Shown piece after piece: positions 53,063-62,807 of a DNA stretch of 64,000 nucleotides (position 1 is its first letter; each line of letters opens with the position of its first letter). Source of the DNA: Nocardia altamirensis NBRC 108246. GTDB taxonomy: Bacteria; Actinomycetota; Actinomycetes; Mycobacteriales; Mycobacteriaceae. Position numbers and translations under genes: made by a program. The stretch covers positions 1-64,000 of the forward strand of contig NZ_BDAY01000060.1 in NCBI RefSeq assembly GCF_001612685.1, written 5' to 3'. The notes beneath the pieces were generated by a model. That model worked only from the letters and a program-made list of their open reading frames with translations. It was not told the DNA's origin and ran no database searches.

Positions 53063-53896
53063 GTGGTCGTCGACAGGGTCGCTCGGGTGTCCGAGCCGGT
53101 GGCGCGGTGGGGATTCGATCTGGTCCTCAACAGCCTGCGAACCTTCGGGCGAACCCTGCAGCTCGCGATCGCCGCGTTCGGCTACCTGGTCACCGACATC
53201 GTCAAGCTGCGCCATCCCTGGCGCGACACGGTGCAGCAGGGCTGGTTCATCGTCAGCGTCACCGCGATTCCCGCTGTGCTGGTGGCGATTCCGTTCGGCG
53301 TCATCGTGTCCGTCCAGGTCGGCAGCCTGACCCAGCAGGTCGGCGCGACCTCGGTGGCGGGCGCGGCGGGCGGGCTCGGTGTCATCCGGCAGGGCGCGCC
53401 GATGGTGACCGCGCTGCTGCTCGGCGGCGCGGCAGGCTCGGCGATCGCCTCCGACCTGGGGGCGCGCACCATCCGCGAGGAAGTGGATGCGCTGCGCACC
53501 ATGGGCATTGATCCGGTGCGGCGACTGGTCGCGCCGCGGCTCGCGGCCATGCTCGTGCTGACGCCGCTGCTGTGCCTGCTCGTCATTTTCATGGGGGTCT
53601 TCACCGGTTATGTGGTCGCGGTCGGCTTCCAAGGGGTGACGCCGGGCAGCTATCTGTCCTCGTTCGCGGCCTTCGCGACGATGGCCGATCTCGGGGTGGC
53701 GATCGTGAAGTCGGTCATCTTCGGGGTGATCGTGCTGATCGTCGCCTGCCAGCGCGGACTGGAGGCGGCGCACGGACCGAAGGGTGTCGCGAACGCGGTG
53801 AACGCGGCCGTGGTGATCGGGGTGATCGCGGCGTTCGGCGTGAATCTGGTCATCACCCAGCTGGTTTCGATGTTCCTGCCGCAAAAGGTGGGCTGA
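53063..53896 (+). CDS. yrbEA: Mce-system permease YrbEA (MlaE family)
   Basis: 277-residue integral membrane permease of the lipid importer. The MlaE signature EEVDALRTMGIDPVRRLV and about five hydrophobic segments are present. GTG 53063, first gene of the operon; 1-nt overlap with yrbEB (TGATG). Confidence 0.93.
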   Translation: MVVDRVARVSEPVARWGFDLVLNSLRTFGRTLQLAIAAFGYLVTDIVKLRHPWRDTVQQGWFIVSVTAIPAVLVAIPFGVIVSVQVGSLTQQVGATSVAGAAGGLGVIRQGAPMVTALLLGGAAGSAIASDLGARTIREEVDALRTMGIDPVRRLVAPRLAAMLVLTPLLCLLVIFMGVFTGYVVAVGFQGVTPGSYLSSFAAFATMADLGVAIVKSVIFGVIVLIVACQRGLEAAHGPKGVANAVNAAVVIGVIAAFGVNLVITQLVSMFLPQKVG

Positions 53897-54765
53897 TGAC
53901 CGAGGTTCCCGCCAAGTACCACGCGTTCGGCAAGGCAGGCCGGGTCGCCGAGCGCGGCGCGAGTGGCCCGCTGACACTCTTCGAATCACTCGGTCACCAG
54001 CTGACTTTCGTCATTCAGGTGCTCGCCGCAGTGCCGCACACCCTGCGCTCCTATCGCCGCCAGACCATGCTCACGCTCACCGATATCACCTGGGGTAGTG
54101 GCAATCTCATCGTCGGCGGCGGCACGGTGGCGGTGCTGATCTTCCTCGGCGTCGCGGTCGGCGGCTCGATCGGCGTCGAAGGATTCACCGCGCTGAACAT
54201 GGTCGGCATGGGCCCGCTCACCGGGTTCGTCTCCGCCTACGCGAACACCAGGGAGATGGCGCCGATGGTCGCCGCGATCGGCTTCGCGGCCCAGGCAGGC
54301 TGCCGGATGACCGCGGAGATCGGGGCGATGCGCATCTCCGAGGAGATCGACGCGCTGGAAGCCATCGGCATCCGCCCGGTCCCGTTCGTGGTGACCACCA
54401 GGGTGATTGCGGGGCTGATCACCATCGTCCCGCTCTACCTGCTCACGCTGATCCTCAGCTATCTCTCCTGCGCGGTGGTCGTGAATGTGCTGCACGGCCA
54501 GTCCTCGGGCACCTACTACCACTACTTCGATGCCTTCCTGCAACCCGGCGACGTGCTCGCCTCGCTGCTCAAGGCGACGGTCTTCGTGGTCATGATCATC
54601 CTGATCCACGGCTACCAAGGCTTTTACGCGACCGGCGGGCCGGAGGGGGTCGGCAGGGCGTCGGGGCGGGCGATCCGCGCGAGCCTGGTCCTGGTGGTGA
54701 TCGCGGACATGATCATGACGATCGTCTTCTGGGGCCTCGATGTCGGAATCAAGATCTCGGGGTGA
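53896..54765 (+). CDS. yrbEB: Mce-system permease YrbEB (MlaE family)
   Basis: 289 residues with the companion signature EEIDALEAIGIRPVPFVV. A longer N-terminal soluble part (MTEVPAKYHAFGKAGRVAER) precedes the membrane domain. The ATPase (Mkl) that powers such permeases is not in this window, as usual for mce operons. Confidence 0.93.
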   Translation: MTEVPAKYHAFGKAGRVAERGASGPLTLFESLGHQLTFVIQVLAAVPHTLRSYRRQTMLTLTDITWGSGNLIVGGGTVAVLIFLGVAVGGSIGVEGFTALNMVGMGPLTGFVSAYANTREMAPMVAAIGFAAQAGCRMTAEIGAMRISEEIDALEAIGIRPVPFVVTTRVIAGLITIVPLYLLTLILSYLSCAVVVNVLHGQSSGTYYHYFDAFLQPGDVLASLLKATVFVVMIILIHGYQGFYATGGPEGVGRASGRAIRASLVLVVIADMIMTIVFWGLDVGIKISG

Positions 54766-54768
54766 CGT

Positions 54769-55809
54769 GTGCCGCTTTTCGTTGATCATTCAGGGCGTTC
54801 GGCCGGGCAGTGGATGCTGCGACTCCGCGGGCTGATCGTGGCCATCGTCATCCTGGTGGTTGCGGTGTTCACCACGCAGTACGCGCAGGGGAGGTTCGCG
54901 GACCGGTTCCGCCTCACCATCGACGCGGCCACCCTCGGCGAGGGTCTCACGCCGGGCGCCGAGGTGAAGTTCCGTGGCTTCGCGATCGGCACCGTGCGCA
55001 AGGTCGACACGGTCGGCTACGGGCATCAGCGCATCGAACTGGAATTGGACCGCACGCAGGCCGGCGCGCTCACCGACGATGTGTCGGCGCGATTCACCTC
55101 GTCGAACATCTTCGGTTCCAGCGCCATCGAATTGGTGAACACCGGCAAGGGTGATCGGCTGCCGGAGAACTCCACCCTGTTCATCGGCGCCAATGCGAGC
55201 AATGCCACGGTGTCGAGCGTGTTCCGCCGGGCGGCGCGGTTGACCCAGGTGCTCGATTCGGAGACCGTGCGCGCGCTGTTCGACTTGCTACTCGACAACA
55301 CCGCGGCGCTGGGGCCTGCCGTGCAGTCGTTTTTCGCCACCGCGCGGGTGCTCGCCACGAATCAGCGTGCGTCACTTGGCCATTACCTGGATATCGGGGC
55401 CGACGTCAGCACCGGCGTCGCACAGACGACGCCGCCGGTGGTCGATGTGATCCTCGGCGTGCTGGACAACAGCGCATACTTCGGCACCGCCGAGAATCGG
55501 GAGCGGACAAAGCATTCGCTGTCCACCCTGGACACCGCGCTGCTGCTGCCGGTCGCCGATCTGCTGCGCAGGGACAACCCGGATCTGGCCGTGATCATCG
55601 GCGGCGTACTGGATCTGGTGGTGCCGATCAGCGCGTCGATCGGCACCGTGGCGCCCGCGTACAACCGGTTGCCCGCGTTGCTCGCCCGGATCGATAGTGC
55701 GTTTCCGGTGATCGACGGCCGGGTGCAACTCCAGCTCGAGGTGATCGTGAAGAACATGCCCTACCTTGCGGATTCGATCATCGCGTCCCGGCAGGGGATG
55801 CCGCGATGA
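54769..55809 (+). CDS. mceA: Mce-family protein A
   Basis: 346 residues: an N-terminal membrane anchor (LIVAIVILVVAVFTTQYAQG), an MlaD/Mce domain (LGEGLTPGAEVKFRGFAIGT) and a long helical domain. Hexamers of MceA-F form a periplasmic lipid conduit. GTG start 3 bp after yrbEB; stop overlaps mceB by 4 nt. Confidence 0.92.
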   Translation: MPLFVDHSGRSAGQWMLRLRGLIVAIVILVVAVFTTQYAQGRFADRFRLTIDAATLGEGLTPGAEVKFRGFAIGTVRKVDTVGYGHQRIELELDRTQAGALTDDVSARFTSSNIFGSSAIELVNTGKGDRLPENSTLFIGANASNATVSSVFRRAARLTQVLDSETVRALFDLLLDNTAALGPAVQSFFATARVLATNQRASLGHYLDIGADVSTGVAQTTPPVVDVILGVLDNSAYFGTAENRERTKHSLSTLDTALLLPVADLLRRDNPDLAVIIGGVLDLVVPISASIGTVAPAYNRLPALLARIDSAFPVIDGRVQLQLEVIVKNMPYLADSIIASRQGMPR

Positions 55810-56813
55810 ACAGCGTGACCGCCGCAGGCGTCAAGCTCGCCGTCTTCGTCGCGATCGTCGCGGTGTGCTCCGCTTTCGTGGTGGCCGCGCTGAATACGCC
55901 GGTGCCGGAGGACAAGGTGTCCTATGACGCTGTCTTCACCGATGTTTCGGGGCTCTACCCGGGTGATGTGGTGCGGATGTCGGGCGTTGCGGTCGGGAAG
56001 GTCGACGCTGTCTCGCTGGACGGCACGCTTGCGCGGGTCCGGTTCACCGCCGATCGGCAGCGCCCGCTCTACGACACCACCGAAGCCGCAGTGCGGTACC
56101 AGGATCTGATCGGGCAGCGCTATATCGAGCTGATGACCGGACGGCCCGGCGGCGTCCGGCTCGCGGCGGGCGCCACCATTCCGGTGGCCCGCACCATCCC
56201 GAGTTTCGATGTGTCCAAACTGTTCAACGGCTTCAAGCCGCTGTTCGAGACGCTGGACACCGCGCAGCTCAACCAGTTCGGCACGAACATCCTGCGGGTG
56301 CTGCAAGGCGACGGCAGCGGCATCGCCCCCGCACTCGCCGATCTCGACCGGCTGACCAAGCACGCCAAGAGCAGCGAGGCGGTGGTGGTGCTGCTGATCC
56401 ACAACCTCGGCGAGATATCTCGATCGATCAGCGGAAAGTCCGCGGCGGTCGGTGCGCTCGTCAAACAACTCAACGGGGTGCTCAGCGCGTTCGGCAGCCG
56501 GACCGCGACCATCATCACCGCCACCGAACAGGCCAATCGCACTATGGTGCCGCTCATTCCGCTGCTCGAGGAGCTGCGGGCGGCCTACGACGACAGCTAC
56601 CTGCCGCTGGACGGCCTGCTGCGCAGGGTGCTGCCGCAGACCGATCAGCTGGTCGAAATCCTGGCGCTGGTGCCGTCATTGATCTCGGGGCTCAACCAGA
56701 ACGTTCCGGCCAGCGGGGTGGCCACGACGTATTCGTGCGCGGACGGTGAGCTCGGGCTACCGGGCATCGGCACCGTCGTCCTCGGCAATCAGAAGCTGGT
56801 GGTGTGCAAATGA
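55806..56813 (+). CDS. mceB: Mce-family protein B
   Basis: 335 residues. Anchor GVKLAVFVAIVAVCSAFVV, Mce domain VSGLYPGDVVRMSGVAVGKV, and a C-terminal two-Cys segment (TTYSCADGE, KLVVCK), perhaps a disulfide. ATGA overlap with mceC. Confidence 0.92.
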   Translation: MNSVTAAGVKLAVFVAIVAVCSAFVVAALNTPVPEDKVSYDAVFTDVSGLYPGDVVRMSGVAVGKVDAVSLDGTLARVRFTADRQRPLYDTTEAAVRYQDLIGQRYIELMTGRPGGVRLAAGATIPVARTIPSFDVSKLFNGFKPLFETLDTAQLNQFGTNILRVLQGDGSGIAPALADLDRLTKHAKSSEAVVVLLIHNLGEISRSISGKSAAVGALVKQLNGVLSAFGSRTATIITATEQANRTMVPLIPLLEELRAAYDDSYLPLDGLLRRVLPQTDQLVEILALVPSLISGLNQNVPASGVATTYSCADGELGLPGIGTVVLGNQKLVVCK

Positions 56814-57856
56814 CCGGCGCGACACAACAATTGATCGGGTTGCCCGGTCGGTTGTTCACCGAGCTCAAAGAGCTGCGGGCCGCACGAGCCGAGCCGTGGC
56901 GCCAATTGCGGTGGGGGATAGCCGGGGTGCTGGTGAGCGTGCTCGGTTTGCTTGCGGCCGCGGTGCTGTACGTGGTGCCGTTCGGGGAGCAGGCGTACAC
57001 GGCCGACTTCCGCACATCCGGCGGAGCGAGGGTCGGCGACGAGGTGCGGATCGCGGGTATCAAAGTCGGCCAGGTTCGTTCGGTGGAGTTGGTCGGCGAC
57101 CATGTCGAGGTGCGGTTCGGCGTGGCCAGGGACGTGCACGTCGGCGACGAGTCGGCGGTGGAGGTGAAGATGCTGACACCGATCGGCGGGCACTATCTGA
57201 CGCTGCTGCCGCGCGGCGACAAGACGCTGGGCGGCAAGCACATTCCGCGCGAGCGCACCACCACACCCTTCGAGCTGACCGACATCATCGACCTCGCCAC
57301 TCCGGTGTTGAGCAAGGTCGACGCGACCACACTGCGCGGCACGATCGCCCAGGTGAACGCCGCGCTTGCCGGGCAGCCCGACGCGGTGCGCTCGGTCATC
57401 GGCAACTTCAACGATCTGACCGGCGTGCTGGCCGAGCGTTCCGGACAACTGAATTCGGCGCTGCAGGTGACCGACGAATACATCGGCGCCATCGCGACCG
57501 ATCGTGCGGTGCTTGCCGACTTCGTCCGCGAACTCGGCACGGTCGCCGTGGTGCTCGGCGAGCGGCGCGGGGAGATCGTCCAAGTCTTCGAGCTGCTGAA
57601 ACGGCTGTTCGTGATCATCCACCGGCCGGTGCTGGCCTACGGCGATTCGATCGAGCCGTCGGTGGCCGAATTCGAGGAGCTGTTCAACAAACTCGTCCAG
57701 GATCCGGGCCGGATCGACACGGTGATCGCGGGGATCAAGGACTTCATCGGGAAGATCTCGGCCATGCTCGGCCCCGACGGGGTGACCATTGACCAATCCG
57801 CCAGCGTGGTACGGGGTCCGGCGCTGTGCATCCCGTACGAGGGGAGGGCGTGCTGA
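56810..57856 (+). CDS. mceC: Mce-family protein C
   Basis: 348 residues from ATG 56810 overlapping the mceB stop. Anchor WGIAGVLVSVLGLLAAAVLY; Mce domain SGGARVGDEVRIAGIKVGQV; the C-terminus ends CIPYEGRAC with two Cys. Confidence 0.92.
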   Translation: MTGATQQLIGLPGRLFTELKELRAARAEPWRQLRWGIAGVLVSVLGLLAAAVLYVVPFGEQAYTADFRTSGGARVGDEVRIAGIKVGQVRSVELVGDHVEVRFGVARDVHVGDESAVEVKMLTPIGGHYLTLLPRGDKTLGGKHIPRERTTTPFELTDIIDLATPVLSKVDATTLRGTIAQVNAALAGQPDAVRSVIGNFNDLTGVLAERSGQLNSALQVTDEYIGAIATDRAVLADFVRELGTVAVVLGERRGEIVQVFELLKRLFVIIHRPVLAYGDSIEPSVAEFEELFNKLVQDPGRIDTVIAGIKDFIGKISAMLGPDGVTIDQSASVVRGPALCIPYEGRAC

Positions 57857-58911
57857 TGAAGCTCTGGGGCAGAACGGGTGTCGTCGTTGCTGTCGGGGCG
57901 GTGCTCGCCTCGGTCGCGGTGGTGGTCGGCGTGAGCGGTGCCGGCGTGGTGGACCGCGTGCAACCCGCCAAGCAGAGCCTGTGCGCCGAATTCACCGACA
58001 CGGTCGGCCTTTACGAAGGCAACAGCGTCACGATGCTCGGCGTCGAGGTCGGCACGGTCGCGCGGATCGAGGCACTCGGCGATCGGATGCGGGTGACGAT
58101 GCGCATCGACGGAAAGCTCGACCTGCCCGCCGACGTGCAGGCGGTGACCATGTCGAGCTCGATCGTCACCGATCGGCATGTCGAGCTGACCAAGACCTAT
58201 ACCGGCGGACCGAAATTCGATACCGCACACTGCGTTCCGCTGGCGCGCACCAGGACACCGGTCGGCATCAGCGACGCGCTCGACGCGCTCGGACGGCTGT
58301 CCGGCGACCTGCTCGGCGGTCAGCAGTCGCCGACGCCGGGTGCGCCGACGGACGCGCTGCTCGACCAGACGATCACCGGCGCGGTGCGGGCGCTGGACGG
58401 CACGGGTCCGCAGTGGAACTCCCTGCTGCAGCGGCTGTCTCAGGTGATCGGCGATCCGGCCGATCGGGATGTGGTGCTGCGCAGGCTCGTCGACAACCTC
58501 GACGACCTCACCACCATGTTCATCACCAACTGGCCCGACATGCAGCAGCTGCTCGACAACCTGAAGAACGGCATCGCCCTGGTCGACGGCTTCTCCACCG
58601 AGCTGTCGCGAGCGGTCGATCTCGCACTGCAGTTCCTGCCGGTGATCGCCCGCAATGTCGGCAAGTACGACCACCAGTCCTTCGAGTTCCTGGACCGGAT
58701 CATCCCGGAGGTCCACCGGTACGCCGTGCTGGCGGGCAGCATCGTCGATCTGCTCGCGCAGCTGCCGCCGCTGTCCGGGAAGCTGGCCTCGGTGTTCGAT
58801 CCGGCCACGGGTGCTGCCATGGTGAATTACCGGCCGCCGCGCTACGAGGCGGCGGACGGCAGCCAACCCGGCCTGGTCCAGGTGATTCTCGGCTCGCTGG
58901 GGGCGCCGTGA
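57856..58911 (+). CDS. mceD: Mce-family protein D
   Basis: 351 residues from ATG 57856 (GGGAGGG upstream), sharing 1 nt with the mceC stop. Anchor TGVVVAVGAVLASVAVVVGV; Mce domain VGLYEGNSVTMLGVEVGTVA; two Cys (KQSLCAEF, AHCVPLA) frame the domain. Confidence 0.92.
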   Translation: MKLWGRTGVVVAVGAVLASVAVVVGVSGAGVVDRVQPAKQSLCAEFTDTVGLYEGNSVTMLGVEVGTVARIEALGDRMRVTMRIDGKLDLPADVQAVTMSSSIVTDRHVELTKTYTGGPKFDTAHCVPLARTRTPVGISDALDALGRLSGDLLGGQQSPTPGAPTDALLDQTITGAVRALDGTGPQWNSLLQRLSQVIGDPADRDVVLRRLVDNLDDLTTMFITNWPDMQQLLDNLKNGIALVDGFSTELSRAVDLALQFLPVIARNVGKYDHQSFEFLDRIIPEVHRYAVLAGSIVDLLAQLPPLSGKLASVFDPATGAAMVNYRPPRYEAADGSQPGLVQVILGSLGAP

Positions 58912-59927
58912 AGCGCCTGATACCGGTGCTCGCCGCGCTGACGCTGCTGCTGACCGGCTGCGGCCTGCGCGCGACGGACGTGCCCATTCCAGGGACCTAT
59001 CTGTCGGGGGACACCTTCTCGATCAGGATCGAATTCGGTTCGGTGCTCAACCTGCCCGACCGCGCGAAGGTCATCGCCGAGGGCGTCGAGGTCGGCATGC
59101 TCGACCGGATCGAGCTGGTCGGTGACACCGCCGTCGCCACGGTCGATCTGAAATCCGATGTGCGGCTGCCCAAGTCGACCACCGCCGAGCTGCGGCAGAG
59201 CACGATCCTCGGCGATATCCACATCGCGTTGCAGGCGCCGCCCGCGGCCGGACCGCCGTTCCTGGTGAACGGCGACGTCATCACCCGCGCGCACACCGTG
59301 CCCGCGGCCAATGTGGAAGACATCCTGCGCGCTCTGTCGAATATCGTCACCGGCGGGCGCTTCGGCGAGCTTCAGGAGCTCATCGCCAGCGTCAACGCGG
59401 CCTTCCCGACCGACCCGAAAGACCTCGACCGCATCCTGACCGCCGGGCGCAACGCGCTGCACGACCTGTCGACGCACGGCACCGAGCTGGATCGGATCCT
59501 GGCCGCCGCGGCCAGCGTGTCGACCACACTGGAGGCCAACAAGGACAACGTCGACCGCACCCTCACACTCGGGCCCGGCCGCGCCGAAGGCCTGTCCGAC
59601 GTGCTGTTCGGACTGGTTCAGCTGATCATCGACGGCGGCGAATTGGCCAGGTATGTCGGCGATCTCGCGCTGCCGATCCGCGGCGACCTGCACGACATCT
59701 TCAGCATCCTCACCCCGGCCGCGCTGACCATCGCGCGCGCCGACAGCACGATCCCGATGAACGTCGACACCATGAACCGGCTGTTGCGCGAGAAGCTGAT
59801 TCCGTTCTTCAGTGCGCCGCCGAACATCCGGGTGCAGCGGGTGGCACCGGAGGCCGCCGCCACCGATGCGGCGGCGCGCTCGGACCAGATGATCCAGGTG
59901 TTGCGGTCGATAGGAATGGTTCGATGA
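58908..59927 (+). CDS. mceE: Mce-family lipoprotein E
   Basis: 339 residues. Lipobox LLTGC at the N-terminus (PVLAALTLLLTGCGLRA), as normal for the E member; Mce domain VLNLPDRAKVIAEGVEVGML. GTG start overlapping mceD by 4 nt. Confidence 0.93.
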   Translation: MKRLIPVLAALTLLLTGCGLRATDVPIPGTYLSGDTFSIRIEFGSVLNLPDRAKVIAEGVEVGMLDRIELVGDTAVATVDLKSDVRLPKSTTAELRQSTILGDIHIALQAPPAAGPPFLVNGDVITRAHTVPAANVEDILRALSNIVTGGRFGELQELIASVNAAFPTDPKDLDRILTAGRNALHDLSTHGTELDRILAAAASVSTTLEANKDNVDRTLTLGPGRAEGLSDVLFGLVQLIIDGGELARYVGDLALPIRGDLHDIFSILTPAALTIARADSTIPMNVDTMNRLLREKLIPFFSAPPNIRVQRVAPEAAATDAAARSDQMIQVLRSIGMVR

Positions 59928-60868
59928 AGCTCTCCGGTCCGGTCTCGCTGGCGTTGCTCCTGGTGATGACGGTGGTGTGTGCGGCATACATGGCCATCGG
60001 GGTGCTCGACATCGACCCGCGCCGCAGCACGAATACCGTGACGGTGCTGATGGATTCGTCCGGCGGGCTGATGCCGACCTCGCAGGTCGATCTGCGCGGC
60101 ATGCGCATCGGGAAGGTGCGCGCCATCACCGCCACCGGCACCGGACTCGCGGTGCGGATCGAGCTGGACGCGAAATACCGAGTCCCGCTGGGCAGTGAGC
60201 TGTACATCAGCAACCTGTCCGCGGCAGGTGAGCAGTTCATCGACTTCCGGCCGACCACCACCGCGGGTCCGTATCTCGCCGACGGCAGCGTCATCCCGGC
60301 GCACCAGGTGCGGATCGCGACCACCGTCAGCGAGGCGCTCGCCAAGCTGGATGTGCTGAATTCCCAAATAGATCCGGTGAAGATCGAGAAGCTCGCCACC
60401 ATCCTGTCGCAGGGGTACGCCGGGCGGGAGCGGGAGATCGCCAACCTCACCCACACGCTGACCATGACGGCACAGTTGCTGCACGACAAGCGGGACGCGA
60501 TCACCCGGTTGTACGTCAACGGGCAGCAGCTCGGCGAGAACTTCGACGGGTACGGGCCGGTGATCGGTGATTGGGCCGACGATTTCACCGACGTATTGCC
60601 CGATGTGGTGCACCTGATCGAAGGATTTCAAGGCTATTCCTATGCGGGCGAACACGTCTGGGACGAGCCGCTCGGGCCGCTGGTGCAGAAGATCGATCAG
60701 TACATCTCGCTGCTCGGCCCTGATCTCTCGCACATCGCCACCGTGCTGAAGCCCGCCACCAGCGCGTTGAAACCTGTTCGGGTGGACGCGGGTTCGATCA
60801 TCGACCTGCTGTCGGCCACGTTTCCGGAGAGCGGGACCGCACGCATCACGCTCGCCGTTCCCCAGTAG
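59924..60868 (+). CDS. mceF: Mce-family protein F
   Basis: 314 residues. Anchor SLALLLVMTVVCAAYMAIGV; Mce domain SSGGLMPTSQVDLRGMRIGK. It is the last core subunit; ATG overlaps mceE by 4 nt. A 15-bp gap separates it from the associated protein gene. Confidence 0.92.
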   Translation: MKLSGPVSLALLLVMTVVCAAYMAIGVLDIDPRRSTNTVTVLMDSSGGLMPTSQVDLRGMRIGKVRAITATGTGLAVRIELDAKYRVPLGSELYISNLSAAGEQFIDFRPTTTAGPYLADGSVIPAHQVRIATTVSEALAKLDVLNSQIDPVKIEKLATILSQGYAGREREIANLTHTLTMTAQLLHDKRDAITRLYVNGQQLGENFDGYGPVIGDWADDFTDVLPDVVHLIEGFQGYSYAGEHVWDEPLGPLVQKIDQYISLLGPDLSHIATVLKPATSALKPVRVDAGSIIDLLSATFPESGTARITLAVPQ

Positions 60869-60883
60869 AGAGTCGAGGACATC

Positions 60884-61471
60884 ATGACCACCGAATCCGT
60901 GGCCGAGCCGGTGCCGCAGAGCGAAACCGAGACCGGCACAACGAAGGAGCCGGAAGCTAGGCGCACGGGCCTCGAATACGTGTTCGGCGGTATCGCGGTG
61001 CTGCTGACCGTGCTCGCCATCGCACTCGGCCTGTCCTGGCAGTCCAGCTCCGACGATCTCGCCGCACTGCGGCAGCAGAACGCCGACCGGGACAAGGCCG
61101 CCGAGGTGGCCAGGGACTACACGCTGCGCTCGCTGACCTACGACCACAAGAACCTGCCCGCCTTCTTCGACGGTGTGCAGCGCGACGCCTCCGACGCACT
61201 GCGCAAGCGCTACGACGAGGTGCACGACACGTTGGCGAAGATCATGACCGAGGCCCAGGTGGTCGCCACCGGCCAGGTGCTCGGCACCGCGGTGGAAGCG
61301 CAAGGCAACGACCAGTATTCGGTCACCGTGTTCGCGACCCAGAAGACGCAGAACATCCAGCAGCCGAATCCGGCGACGGTGCCCAACATCCTGGTGGTGA
61401 CGGTCGCGAAGCACGGCGGCGGATGGCAGGTCGCGGACTACGGCCCGAAGGGCGAGGCGCCGGGACGGTGA
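60884..61471 (+). CDS. Mce-associated membrane protein (Mas)
   Basis: 195 residues: charged cytosolic N-terminus, one helix (GGIAVLLTVLAIALGLSW) at about 40-57, then an extracytoplasmic domain with LAALRQQNADRDKAAEVARD, typical of Mas proteins that stabilise mce transporters. Confidence 0.85.
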   Translation: MTTESVAEPVPQSETETGTTKEPEARRTGLEYVFGGIAVLLTVLAIALGLSWQSSSDDLAALRQQNADRDKAAEVARDYTLRSLTYDHKNLPAFFDGVQRDASDALRKRYDEVHDTLAKIMTEAQVVATGQVLGTAVEAQGNDQYSVTVFATQKTQNIQQPNPATVPNILVVTVAKHGGGWQVADYGPKGEAPGR

Positions 61472-61524
61472 CGGCACGTTGGTAGGCTGACGAGCTATTT
61501 GCCTCGGTGTCGAGAAGGAGTGCC

Positions 61525-62199
61525 GTGCCGGACCAGCCCCGCGCGCCGCGTCGCGGCAGGCCGCCACTCGAAGGGCTGCCGGAACGGCGCAGGCAGCAGA
61601 TCATCGCGTCGGCCTATGCGGTGTTCGTCGAGCGCGGTTACGAGGCGACGGCGATCGCCGATGTGGCGGCGCATGCGGGCATCGGGCAGGGCACGGTGTA
61701 TCGGTATTTCGCAAGCAAGCGCGAAATCCTGGACCACGTCGTGGATTTCGGCGCCGCGAAGCTCATCACGGCACTCGAGCCGCACACGCTGATCAGCCGC
61801 CCGTCCTCAGTTGCGGAAATGCTTGCCGCGATTCGGGCGGCGATCGTCCGGTTGTACGCGATGCTCGAGCAGGAGCCGGAGTTCCTGCGTCTGGTCCATG
61901 TGGAGGCGAGCGCGATCGACCGGGAGCTGAGCGATCGCCTGGTCGGCATGGAGCTGCTCGTGAGTGCTTTTGTGGCGCACGAGCTTCGGCGCGGCAGCGA
62001 GGAGGGCTGGCTGCGCGCCGACATCGACTCCGATGTCATCGCGCACGCGGTGCTCGCGATGGTGGTGCCCGGTGTGCTGCGGGAGATCCGCGGCGAGAAC
62101 TCGTCGCAGGAGCGTGAACGGACCACCACCGGTGTGCTCACGATCCTCGAAAAGGCGTTGCGGCCACGCGATCCCGCGGCCGCTGGATCAGCGCGATGA
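61525..62199 (+). CDS. TetR-family regulator 1, downstream of mce operon
   Basis: 224 residues from GTG 61525 (AAGGAG 4 nt upstream); GTG 61507 is an in-frame alternative adding six residues. Helix-turn-helix IADVAAHAGIGQGTVYRYFA after a basic PRAPRRGRPPL arm. Its stop overlaps the next TetR gene (ATGA), so the two are made together. Confidence 0.87.
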   Translation: MPDQPRAPRRGRPPLEGLPERRRQQIIASAYAVFVERGYEATAIADVAAHAGIGQGTVYRYFASKREILDHVVDFGAAKLITALEPHTLISRPSSVAEMLAAIRAAIVRLYAMLEQEPEFLRLVHVEASAIDRELSDRLVGMELLVSAFVAHELRRGSEEGWLRADIDSDVIAHAVLAMVVPGVLREIRGENSSQERERTTTGVLTILEKALRPRDPAAAGSAR

Positions 62200-62807
62200 G
62201 CGCGGCCGACCGCAGTGTGAAACGTCGTGCGGAGCTGGTCTTCTCGGCCTACGAGCTGTTTGTCGACAAGGGGTACCGGTCCGTCGTCGTCGCCGACATC
62301 GTCGCCCGCGCAGGCGTCAGCCACGGCACCTTCTACAACTATTTCGACAACAAGCGCGACATTCTCGACGCCGTCATCGACCACTATTTCGCGCTGATTC
62401 GCGACCGCGTCTTCGGCCGCGTCATGGCGGGCCAGCGCCCGCAGTCCCTCGACGAATTCTGTGCGCTCGTCGGCCGGATCGTCGATCAGTGCTACGAATT
62501 GGTCGAGGACGAACCGGGTTTGGTGACGTTCCTGCTGATCGAGGCGACGTCGATCGACGCCCGTGTCACCGAGCGTTCGATCGAGAATCTGCGCGTCTAC
62601 AGCGACGAGGCCACCGATCGGATCAAGAAGGGCATTGCTCTCGGGTACCTGGATCCCACCCTCGACCCGAGGCTCACCGGCGAGGTGCTGCTCTCAGTTC
62701 TGTTGTCCGCCACCCTGTCCGCGATTCGCAAGGACACCAACGGCCTCGACCAGGACCGGGTGCGCACTGCAGTGGTCGGTTTCGTCCGCGCCTCGCTCCA
62801 ACCCTAA
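62196..62807 (+). CDS. TetR-family regulator 2, downstream of mce operon
   Basis: 203 residues. Helix-turn-helix VADIVARAGVSHGTFYNYFD. Coupled to TetR 1 and ending 4 bp inside the convergent proline iminopeptidase gene. A pair of coupled TetR genes after an mce operon suggests control of lipid uptake by one or a heteromer of both. Confidence 0.88.
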   Translation: MSAADRSVKRRAELVFSAYELFVDKGYRSVVVADIVARAGVSHGTFYNYFDNKRDILDAVIDHYFALIRDRVFGRVMAGQRPQSLDEFCALVGRIVDQCYELVEDEPGLVTFLLIEATSIDARVTERSIENLRVYSDEATDRIKKGIALGYLDPTLDPRLTGEVLLSVLLSATLSAIRKDTNGLDQDRVRTAVVGFVRASLQP

